This document shows, one piece after another, positions 1-10,290 of a stretch of 64,000 bases of DNA. The stretch comes from Amblyornis subalaris (lineage: Eukaryota; Chordata; Aves; Passeriformes; Ptilonorhynchidae). The stretch is from the NCBI GenBank assembly GCA_018881555.1, contig JACAXG010000002.1, positions 25,693,786 to 25,757,785 on the forward strand. Direction: 5' to 3'. Position 1 is the stretch's first letter. Each line of letters begins with the position of its first letter. Made by a program: the position numbers and the translations under genes. The notes beneath the pieces are model-generated. The model was not told the origin of the DNA. It worked only from the letters and a program-made list of their open reading frames with translations, and made no database searches.

Positions 1-516
1 ATGCTACTGCCCTCTTTTTTTTTTTTTGAGCATTTTTATCTTCAAAGTAGGTTGTTCTGTTTAAAAATGGAGCTTGGAAGTGGGATTTTGTCGTTTGAAA
101 TGTAGCAACCTCTATTCCCAGGTAGCTTATATTTTTACAGTTTTGTAGTTTCTTAATGTTGGTACTTTGTGAACTGAAAGATGGGAAAAAAAAAGTCTTC
201 CTTGTTTTGCTTATAGCTGAGTGCAGTCATACATTGCACTAGATTTCACTGTTCAGTTATTTGCACGCCATTTTCACAAAACCAAAATCAAGGAGGAGAG
301 TCAGTGATCCGAAGAACAGATGTAGGAGAGATCTGACCCCATTGGGAGCTTGTCTCTCAGTGTTTTATTTAAATATGTATTGGGAGGGAAAATTAGCTGG
401 AAACTGTTGCTAAAGGTGTGTCTCTTTTATTTGTAATATATTCCAGCTTTACCAATTTAAAGTAGGTCTGCCAGGAAATCTCTATTGAATAAAGTCCAAA
501 TTTGGGCATGATGACT
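1..516. other. Noncoding DNA upstream of the NCOA7 short-isoform promoter
   Basis: AT-rich sequence with no exon that I can recognise. By position it should lie inside an intron of the long NCOA7 isoform, whose upstream exons would be outside the window. That is inferred from the known human gene structure and is not visible here. Confidence 0.6.
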
Positions 517-577
517 GTGAAAGTTTCACTCTCCCTTGCGGGGAAACAGAAACTGTAATTGTAGAGAAGCATATAAG
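517..577 (+). promoter_or_regulatory. NCOA7: Interferon-responsive promoter of NCOA7 short isoform (ISRE plus TATA-like box)
   Basis: Seen directly: GGGAAACAGAAACT at 541-554 fits the interferon-stimulated response element consensus GAAANNGAAACT exactly. A second, near-palindromic IRF-type site, GTGAAAGTTTCACT, lies at 517-530. ATATAAG, a TATA-like box, is at about 571-577. This would place transcription start near 600, roughly 90 bases before the start codon at 692. Known: the human short NCOA7 isoform is interferon-inducible from an internal promoter. The sites sit exactly where that promoter should be. The start site itself is inferred. Confidence 0.75.
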
Positions 578-691
578 CAATTTTATCACAGCATGCCATG
601 GCCAGTAGCTGTCTGTCACACTTGTGGGTGAGAACTCTTGCCACTAGAGCAGCGGTAGAGTAGTGGGTACAGCAAAATAAACTGCTGGATG

Positions 692-3600
692 ATGAAACAG
701 AGACAAATGCCTTTGAATATTCGAATTATTTACTGTGCCCGACATGACCAGGAGGAACCTTTTGTGGAGGTATGTTGAATTGTGTCCCTGTTTGAACAGT
801 GTGGAACTGATGACAGCACTTCTGTCCTAGTAATAAATGTGCTCCTTGCTCAGGGGAGCATTTCCACCTCAGGTGGCTTCCTTTCTCAGTCCTATAAAAT
901 GCTTGAAAGATTTTGTAGATCCGGTTTCTGTAGTGGTCAATTATTTTCATCCATTTCTGCTTTTGTGTGGTCTGTAAATATCTGATCTTGCAGATGCCTC
1001 TTTTTGCAGTTGTTGACTGAACTTTATTCACATGTGCAGTCCAGAGACCGAGTAGGTGTGTATGGAGAGAAGAGTGGGAGCTTGACTGCCTCTGGAGTCA
1101 ATTTGCAATTTACAACTGTGTTAATAGGTTTTCTCTGGTTGCCTCTGTCTGTGAGTTTGGTTGTATTTTGCTACAGATATCTGTTGTTGGTCGATTTGCT
1201 GTGATACCTTTCCCCCACTCTTAGGGGAAGATTATTCCTAAAAGATAGTCTTGAAAACAGGAGTTGGGTGCTTCTGATTTAAGGTTAAAAAGGTGTTATT
1301 TAAAAAAAAAAAAAGGATACAGTAATGGTCTGGGAGATGAGGAGGGAAGGCAAACCACTCAGAAGCTGAAAAAAGAACAGTGATAAAAGTAGAAAGACTG
1401 TCTTCTTTTAACAGTTTGTTGTGGGCTTTTTTTTTTAAATTATCTTAATTTTGCAGTGCAAACCTTTCCTGAAATTGACCATATGAAAACTTTTCCAGCA
1501 CAGGATTATTTGTGGTCTCAGAAGGATGGAGCAGGAGGAGGATGGAGGGGCAGGATGAAGCAGTAGATCTCTTGCAGTATCACAGGCAGGGATACCTGTA
1601 ACTGCTCAGGTGTGCAGGGGCACATGGCAGCGTTAGTTCTGCAGGCTGGATTTTTCCCTGTGATCCTGCCCTCCTCTCTTTTCCTGACCCTGCTGTGTGT
1701 GTTGGAGTGCCAGTGCCCAGGTGCCTTGCTCAGCTCCAAGCATCTGCAGGAGAGTGTGGGCTGGACATGAGCACATGCAGCAGATGCGGAACTCACATCC
1801 CGCTGGGGACGCCCGGTGTGACTGACAGTATTAGGGCTTTATGAACTCACCAGTCCTGGTTGTCATGAAAAACCTCTGTGCTTTGTGGTGTGGTTAAATC
1901 TGCACCTGGAGTCAGTCCAGTGCATTTGCTTTCTCGCCAGAGGGGCAGGTGTGTGTAGGACCTCCAGGCACTTCTTCCCAGTTGTCTCGACCGTTGACAG
2001 ATTCTGCAAGTTCCAGCAGTGATCATGAAGGCGCGGAGGAGTTATGCAAATCTCGATCCATGTGTAACGTTAAAGCCCTTTGGAAACCTTATTGGCAGGG
2101 AGGTGCATAGCAGAGCACAGGGTCCTTTGCAGCCACATCTTGAGATTCCTGCTCCAAGATGAGATGTCTGTGGTGATACACTCAAGGCAGGAAAAGACAG
2201 TTTAAGGTTTCCTGTTTGTTTTGTAGCTAGGCCTCCTTGCTTCCCCTTTTCTTTCTCATCAGCTCCATTTCGGAGCTTTTGCTTCCTATGTGCCGTAGTG
2301 GCACCAAGCCTCAGCTAAAGCCCTGCTGCCTGGCACATTGTGCCTCATCTCACCTTCCACTGCTGTGTGGAGCTGAGGTTCCTGACACTCAGCAGGTGCC
2401 CCGAGCTGCACTGAAGGGTTGGCAGCTTTCCGGCTGTGACAGGTGATACCCTCTGCCAGACAGGAGGCTGAGCACCCCAGCAGCAGATTCTCAGGAGCTG
2501 GGACACCTGGACTGCTTGCCACCGACAGGTGAGGTGGTCTCCTGTCTGCAGTGAGCTCTGGGCACCGTGGGTGCTGCCAGCCTGGGAGCTCCTGCCCCAT
2601 TTCAGCTCCTGTTTGCTCCTCATGCCACATGGAGTTCAGAGTTTGTCCCATCTCTCTCAGCACCTTGTAGGTTGCTGAGTCCTTTTATAGACAAGAATTA
2701 GGTGTACGGACTTGCATTCTTATTTTGTTTACCAGTTTTATGGGAAGTTAGGCTTACCTGTATTTACTGGAAAGAAGTGTGATTCATAAGTATGTCAATT
2801 CAAACCTGATATTAGAAATATTTGTATGGACTCACCTTTTAAAATACTACAATATTATAAAGTCTTGAACAAAGGAATAAATAGAAGTGTCCGAAGAGCT
2901 GTTTGATCAGCTAGGAATGTATTTTATAAAGACCTTGACTATCANGCTGTCACAAAGACATCTTGTCAGTTAAGATTTTCCCCATTTGCTTAACAGTACC
3001 TGTGCTTGATAAAACGATCCCATATGGTGGTTTTGCTCCAAACAGTGTGACAGCTGAGGAGTAAGTTTTAAATTAATTGGCTTCAAGAGAGGATTGATTG
3101 CGTAAGAGCTGTGCTTCAGGTTGGACACTTGTTCTCTTGCCACAGATCATTACTGTAGAAGAAGCCAAACGACGAAAGAGTGTTTGCAGTTACTATGAAG
3201 AAGAAGATGACGATGCTTTGCCTATCTTAAAGCATCACAGTGCTCTCCTGGAGAACATGCACATAGAACAGGTATGGCTAGAGAACCCTCAAGCTTCCTT
3301 CTCAGATGTGGTGCTATCTCTGTCGAGTCTGAGAAAGGGAATAGTCTGGGGCACTGCCTGTGACCCAAGCTGTTGCTTGTGTAACCATCTCCCTGTGTTC
3401 ATGGCCCAGCTTGCCCGGCGCTTGCCCGCACGGGTGCAGGGCTACCCGTGGCGCCTGGCATACAGCACGCTGGAGCACGGGACCAGCCTGAAGACTCTTT
3501 ACCGCAAATCGGCATCTCTCGACAGTCCAGTTCTCCTTGTCATCAAGGACATGGACAACCAAGTAAGGAGTGCTTGTTCTGCAGGGGTTGAACTGAAAGG

Positions 3601-5753
3601 GCAGTGTTATAAAAAGTGATCATTATGAAATGCTAGTCATACTGTGAAATGATGTCATATCAAAGTAAGGCATTGGTGTTTTGTTTTGTATTTTCTACTG
3701 CCTAGACTAAACTTCTGGTAGGAAAGTACTTAGCACCAATAAAAGCTTTAGATTGCAATGAGTGCCTTTGGAAGTATCTTTCTTGGTTATCTCAGTTAAC
3801 AAGCTGTCACAAACAATGCCTCTGGAGGTCTCATTCTTCAGTAGCTCCTAGAGTCAGCAATCCTGTTGCCATTGTTGTCATCTGGCTTTTATCTTGCAGG
3901 AGACAAAAGATTTGGAGGAATATTTGTGCATCTGGTGTACTTCACTAGTTGGTTCTTCCAACGTGAAAATCAGCTCAGTTGTTCTTAGAAAGTATTTTGA
4001 AATGTTTGGAGTTTTTTTCTCTTGAATTTTGCACTGTCCACAAAAAAAGCTTAATCGTTTTATTCTGACAGATATTTGGAGCATATGCTACACATCCCTT
4101 CAGGTTTAGTGACCATTACTATGGCACTGGTGAAACATTCCTCTACACATTCAGTCCCCATTTCAAGGTAAGTGGGTGTTCGCTTTCTCAAAAGAAAAGA
4201 TTTTTGGGTTCCACTTCTAAGACATTTATGAAGATTTTTATGAAGACAGCATATTTGAGTTTAGAAAATGCACCAGATGTTGATGAATGCAGTTAATCAT
4301 TCATTGCTTCAATGCAATGCTTTAAGCAAAAGTGTCTGTAATTATCTGAAGAGAGGACAGTCTGTAAGGGTGAAGAGAGGGTTTTAAGTGGATTGAAGAG
4401 AGAAGCAGGGAGGAGTTAAGGACTGGACTGTCAAAGACTCACCTTGAGAGGCAAATCACAAATATCACAAATAGGATATAATTTCATGTGTGCTTAGGCT
4501 CACAGTGATGACAAACCAGAGATAAGAGTGCTGCTGAAATATGCCTTAATGCTCATGGCTTATGCATTTTTTTCATATTGAAAAAAACACATTGTTCCTT
4601 TCTAACAGAATATCAGTTGATTTACAGAGGGAAGCAGAATTTAAAAAAGGATTAGGGTGCCTTGTTCATAGTTTTTAATATGTATTGATCTTTGACTTTC
4701 TACCTTATCTCTTCCCCTTTGAAGAAAAAAATAAAATATGACCTCACCAAAAAATAGCTGCTAAGAGTAGGTACCCAGTAGTTTGAGAGTACAAGAATTC
4801 TCACAGTCCAAATATATTTGTGTCTTTTCCCCTCCTCAGGTATTCAAATGGAGTGGAGAGAACACCTACTTCATCAACGGAGACACTAGCTCTCTGGAGC
4901 TTGGAGGTGGAGGGTCAGTGAATGTTTGGTTTTCAAATCATGTAGCCAACTTTTTTTTATTTTAAATGAGAATAGGGATGATGATAGGTGCAAGAAAAAC
5001 TTAGCAGTAAAATGGCTGAACTTATTTTAGTAAACTGTTTAGCAAAGATACGTCAGCAATCTGATTTCTGTTATAGACCCAGAGCAATTTTGTTTGCTTA
5101 AAGAGTGACTAATGTTAGGCAAGTAAGGTTTGTTGCAGAGTTGTTTTGTTGGTTGGGGGTTTTTTGAGCCAGGAAANAACCAGATGTTTTGGGTAGATAC
5201 ATTGCTCATTGCCAAAGAGGTTTGTCACTGGAAGATAATCCCTAATGGCAATTTTGCCATCAGTTTCTAGGGTTTATCACATGGTCCTTATTAAGTTGTT
5301 GTTTTTCTGTTAATGCACAGAGCAAGGATACAGACAGTGCATAATCAGGTAATGAGTTTCAAAGGTCAGTGGGTACGAAATCAAGGGCTAAGGCTGAACC
5401 ACCAACTAAAGCTTAACTAAGCTTGGAGGTTGCACCATGGGACTGCTCCACAAGCTTCTTGGTGAGCACTTTGCCAGGACTGAGCTGTTCACATTTGGCT
5501 TAAGAGATCCTCAGAGCTACCTAGATTCCTCTGTATCGCTTCTTTGATTGTTTATGCAGCTTTCAGTATTTTCACTGTTAAATGTAACACAAAATTTGTT
5601 GTGTATTTCCTTTTTAGTGGCCGGTTTGGCTTATGGTTAGATGCAGATTTGTATCATGGGCGAAGCAACTCCTGCAGCACCTTCAATAATGACATCTTAA
5701 CTAAGAAAGAAGATTTCATAATACAAGATGTAGAAGTATGGACATTTGAGTGA
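692..5753 (+). CDS. NCOA7: NCOA7 short isoform (TLDc-domain protein, interferon-inducible form); 3' part of the NCOA7 gene
   Basis: Coding exons: 692-769, 3146-3271, 3410-3562, 4072-4167, 4840-4913 and 5618-5753 (TGA at 5751). All junctions are GT-AG and the joined frame is open, giving 220 aa. The first exon encodes a 26-residue isoform-specific start containing IIYCARHDQEEPFVE. It resembles the start of the short human isoform and is the same length within one residue. ATG at 692 is preferred (A at -3) over the in-frame ATG at 689, and an in-frame stop lies at 656. The last five exons are shared with the long isoform. They encode the linker EEAKRRKS, an acidic stretch, and the whole TLDc domain (about residues 55-220) with LARRLPARVQGYPWRLAYS, YYGTGETFLY and GRFGLWLDADLYHGRSNSC. 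Known: TLDc proteins bind the V-ATPase, and human short NCOA7 is an interferon-induced inhibitor of virus entry through endosomes. The upstream exons of the long coactivator isoform are outside the window. Confidence 0.93.
770..3145 (+). other. NCOA7: NCOA7 intron after the short-isoform first exon
   Basis: Intron of about 2.4 kb with donor GTATGT at 770 and acceptor CTTGCCACAG ending at 3145. A moderately GC-rich part (about 2.2-2.65 kb) has no recognisable exon or repeat. An exon-like 64-base block near its end (2997-3060) is treated as a finding. Confidence 0.7.
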
Positions 5754-7880
5754 AACACTGACTGCCTTAAGGACTGGATCCATTAGGCACTTAAAAGCTA
5801 ACCAGAAGGTGCAGGCTGCCTCACAACGTTACACGCTTTTTCCTCGAGTTTGTACCAGAGCATGACTACGCAAAAAAACCAAACAACCAACCCAAGAATA
5901 AAAGAATTGGTTTTGAGAGGCAGTAAGAGACAGAACAGTAAGAGATTACTCTGAAGTGTTTTTTACTTCCTCTTTCAACACTCTTCCATTGAAGATTCAA
6001 TGCTTATGAAAACATTCATNATGTATAAGTTGAAAAGTTTTTATGTAACTGTGAAAAAGATCCTGTGGAAGAACTATAACTATCTAGTACATTCCATGTG
6101 TATTTATGTTCAACATACAAATGCTGACCAAAAATAAAAGGTTACTTTACCAAAATCTACAGCATACTGTTTGCCATGGAAAAGAATCAGAAATAGGTGT
6201 ACACAGCACTTAAGGGAACAGGTTTTTTAAATAATTTTATTTATTGTTATTGTATAATAGATCTTTTTTTGTAAATATATTAGCTATGAGTTTTTTTGTT
6301 TAATGTTTCAAATCTCATTTTGATAAATAATTACTGTTGAGGTGGGTTTCTTACGCATTGGCATTTATCCTGAATCAATTTATTTGATTTCTGAAGTTAA
6401 TTTTTATATTTTTGTTTTGTAAATGAGATTTGGTTTTCATTATACCCTAATTAGAGGGTTTATTTTCCTGGCAGAAACACTTGAGTGCATAATTCTGTTT
6501 CATTTTCTTTTCCTAACCTGAGGGAGAAGGTAGATAGTGCTTCTTCTTAACTCTGCTGTCACATTCCTGTTACTAGATTACTATTTTGGCAGTGTATGGA
6601 GACAGTGGGCAACTGCCACCTGGTGTAGACTTTACCAGTTCTGTTGTAGTCCACAGAATTGGGATGGCATGCTCTGAGCATCTGCACTACTATTATTTGA
6701 CTGTTTATGAAGGACATTTCTAAGAAAGAACTGTTTTTCTGTAATGATTCAAAATAAGTGACTCACTGTGCTTTTATGAGCATTTGTCTACAAATTGAAC
6801 AATTTGTTAAAGAGAAAATACAGTTGAGATTTAGAGAAGAATGTTCTAATAATTACATATATGATTTCCTTCTCCTCCCTCCCCCAACCCCCCCCACCCA
6901 AAAAAAAAAAAAAAAAGACTTGAAGCAGCAGTCTGGTTTGAGATTTGACAGGCAACTAAATACTCTTGTTGTTTTTAATGAAATGATCAGATAATTCCCC
7001 CCCACTAAAGCTGAAAAGACTCTCTATTACAAAATGAAAATTTTGGTAGATAAGGAGAGTGTGAGAGAGGACTAGCGATCTTCACTGCTTGCTAAGGAAT
7101 TCTGCTTTGCCATTAAGCTGTGGTTTTGTTTACACAATCCAGCCCTAACCAATATTAGGATGCTGTCCTGCCCTTAGACTTTGAATGTGTCATTATCCTG
7201 AGAAGGGCAGGTTTCAGAGACAGTAGTGTGCATTAAAACAGTACAGTCTGATGTTGGAATATTATTAACTAAGTAATATAACTCAATTTAGTTACTACTC
7301 TTTCCTTTTCAAATAGATTAAATAATTTTTTAAAAAGCCAATTGCTTTTCTTTCAAAAGCATTTCTGAATCTTAATCCTGCACAGAAATTTCACAGTCTA
7401 AAAAAACCGATGCTATACACTGTAAGCCTGTAACATGCTGCACGCGAGCTTTTCACACTTCCTTTCTTTGTGGTCTACTATAGCCATAAATAAATACCAT
7501 TCTTATTGGTAATGCTTTAAAATATTTTGGAAGTTGCTAACAGCATAATGCTTTGAAGATACCTGGAATATCTAACACTGTTTGCTCTTTTAAATGGTGG
7601 CAGACCACTTAAGAGTTTAAAACAAAACCCAGCAAAAAATCCCCACAACAAACAAAATGAAACCAACCAAGTTCAACATATTACATACATTTCACTATTG
7701 CTACCTACAACTTATTCCATTATATTATCCTTGTCAAAGCATATCTAAACGCTGTGGTCTATATTCAAAACAGTGTTGTTCATTCAAAATTCTGTGACCC
7801 TTGAAACTATGAATATTGAATCTATGTAATGCAGTGCTATCACAATATTTTCAATAAATGAATTTATGCATTCAGAAACT
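5754..7880 (+). other. NCOA7: NCOA7 3' untranslated region
   Basis: AT-rich sequence following the TGA. AATAAA occurs at about 6133 and again at 7853-7858, so a short and a long 3'UTR are both possible. A C-rich run followed by an A-run (about 6877-6917) is a low-complexity tract inside it. The true end is not determined. Confidence 0.6.
7853..7858 (+). terminator. NCOA7: Candidate distal polyadenylation signal AATAAA of NCOA7
   Basis: An exact AATAAA hexamer about 2.1 kb after the stop codon, with a TTTTATT-rich downstream stretch. It is the last canonical signal that I see before the intergenic DNA leading to HINT3. Confidence 0.4.
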
Positions 7881-9209
7881 TGTTACAGATGCTTTCTCTT
7901 TTATTCACAAACTTTAGAACATTTCAAAGATGAAAGGATGCAGCTTAAGTTACAGGTTATGCTGACAAACACCTGTGCCTCCTCATAAAAAGAAAATTTC
8001 AGCAATATTTTAGAAGCACAGATAAGGAGATTGGAGCTTTTGGTTGGGTTGTTTTGTGGGTTTGGGTTTTTAGTGTGTGTATGTCCTGAAAGAGAGCTGT
8101 GTTTTGAATTCACTCTGAGACAGACTGTGACAGTGGGCTAACAAATACTAGGGAACAGTTAAACGTTGACCTGGTAGTTCTTGCTGCTACTCTCAGTTGT
8201 AGTGAATGACATGTATCCCCTCATCTTTTTTGACCAACCTGTTTCAGGAAGCTAAAAGTCCATGTGCATCATTTTTGTAGGCACCCTTTTCATATTTCTA
8301 AAGTGTTCATGTATTTTTATGTCTGCCCAAGCAAGACAAAGACGTACAATGTCTTCAAAGTACTTAGTTCTTGGGCTTTATTAGTTTTTGTTGTATATAG
8401 AAGCAGCATTAAGAGAAAACAAACTACAATTATGTGTGAAATGGAACAGGTGTGCTATCCATGATCCTTGCTTCAAGTGAAATGGCAGTAACAACTTTAC
8501 TGAAATAATAGGAAAATTGTAGTCACTAGTAATTTTTCTCTCAGGGAGAACAAGAGGTTGTCCTTGCAACATCAAGCATGTGTACTTCAGTGGTACGTGG
8601 ATAAAGATTTTTTATTCAGGATGGTGTTCAAATGCACACCCACAAATCAGGTTTGTCAGTACCCAGGTAAGTGCAGATGTTCTATTTGGTGCTGGTTTCA
8701 GTGCAGGTTTTGCATTGGATGTTTTGCACAAAGCTGGCTGTAGAGCAAAGGAAAATCTACTTACTTTCAGAATAATACTCATTTGTAAACTTTAGTGTTC
8801 TGATTTGCCTGTTTGTCACAGAGAAAAGGAGCAGGTTAGGTCATTGCAAAGTGACTGCCTAGCACATCTGGCAAGTGAGCTGCTTTAGGTAGAATAGCTA
8901 ACCGTGTCCTGTTTCTCCAGGCACAGCTTGATGTAAAAAAAATAGGCATTTTTGAAAAACCTCAGTCTAAATTTTCATCTCATTACTTTTTTAAACACTG
9001 TAGCCTGTCATCTGGGGGATGAGTACTTTTCTGCCTTTTGGGCTGCATGAAGAATACAAACACTGAAATTCCGTGTCTGGTAATTCTACGGCTCAACTAA
9101 TGAACAGTGCAAATTATTTAAAATACAAATTATTAAGAAAACATTTTTAAAAATCGAAGGCTAACTACCACTTACCAATACCCTCTCTTAACTTCAGAAG
9201 CAGTTGATA
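7881..9209. other. NCOA7-HINT3 intergenic DNA
   Basis: AT-rich sequence with no gene, RNA or recognised repeat until the CR1 fragment at 9210. Confidence 0.5.
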
Positions 9210-9402
9210 GAATGAGAGTGGTGAGGCACTGGAACGGGTTGCCCAGAGAAGCTGTGGATGTCCCATCCCTGGAAACATTCAAGGCCAGGTTGGATGGAGC
9301 CTTGAGCAACCTGGTCTACTGCAAGGTGTCCATGCCCATGGCAGGGCGGTTGGAACAAGATGATTTTTAAGGTCCCTTCCAACCCAAATCATTCTGTGAT
9401 TA
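9210..9402 (+). repeat. CR1 LINE 3' fragment
   Basis: Contains the typical CR1 3' segments GAGGCACTGGAACGGGTTG, CCCAGAGAAGCTGTGGATG, CCATCCCTGGAAACATTCAA and GGTCCCTTCCAACCCAAATC, and ends in ATTCTGTGATT. It is a 5'-truncated copy with no coding capacity, in the plus orientation, about 0.6 kb upstream of the HINT3 CpG island. Confidence 0.9.
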
Positions 9403-9899
9403 CTTGAAATATCTCACTTTGACAGTGAATTAGTGTAGCTGTCGTGAGCAGGCAACAATTTCAGGGCTGTCAGTTTATGCAGTTAGAACTAACATCAGAA
9501 TTCAGCCCTCACTGCTGGGAGTGTAGAAGAAAAACTGTAGACTCAATTGAAAATATCTCTGGAATTACACTAGACCCTGAACAAATTGCAACAGTGCTGA
9601 AACGGTATTTTAAGATTACTTGTGCATATATAAAAATCCAAGTAACTTGAAATATAGGGCAAAAATGTCTAAATTTCTCCAAGGTTTTTATTGTTTTATA
9701 TTGATCAATGAATAACTGGACGTAACTTTCCAGTGAAAACCTGGAAAAAGATCCAGCGTCATAAGCACTTAGTATCTTTCTCTCCGCCCTCTTCACTGCG
9801 GGTTTAATTTTTGTTTTCCTGGCAATTCAACTTTTAATGAGCTCAGAATGCATTCACTTAGCTTTATTCCCCCCATTTTTTTAATATGATTTTTTTTTC

Positions 9900-10290
9900 G
9901 GTGAAAACCTCATGGCGAGGCCCAGGACAGCACCGCTCGTGGCCGCCGGGAGGAGCCGGGCTGTGCCCGCGGTGCCTCTCGGGGCCGGGCGCTCCTCCCT
10001 CGACGGGCGGGGCGCAGGCGGGAGGAGCCGGGGGTGGCGGGGCCATGGCCGGGCAGGAGGGCGCAGGTGCTGCTGCTGCCGCCGAGGGGAGCGAGCCCGG
10101 GAATGGCGGCCGCGATGGCTACGACGGGAAGTGCGTGTTCTGCAGGATCGCCCGCCGGGAGGAGCCGGGCACGGCGCTGCTGCCCTGCGAGGTGGGTGAG
10201 GGGGCGCAGCCTCCCTCACGGGCTGGCCGAGGGGTCGCGCCGAAAGGCTGGGCGGGTGCACGGCGGCTCTGAGGGCCCGCAGCTCCTGCA
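9900..10290 (+). promoter_or_regulatory. HINT3: CpG island / promoter of HINT3
   Basis: An abrupt switch from AT-rich DNA to very GC- and CpG-rich sequence at about 9899, continuing past exon 1. It includes an Sp1-type GGGCGGGGC at about 10005-10013. No TATA box is evident close to the start codon, which fits a broad housekeeping promoter. The transcription start site is not determined. Confidence 0.7.

Noticed and set aside
3098..3619. Continuous 173-codon frame across NCOA7 exons and introns
   Set aside because: The frame simply reads through introns. It has no ATG start (it begins at TTG), and clear splice sites at 3145/3271/3409/3562 define the real exons.
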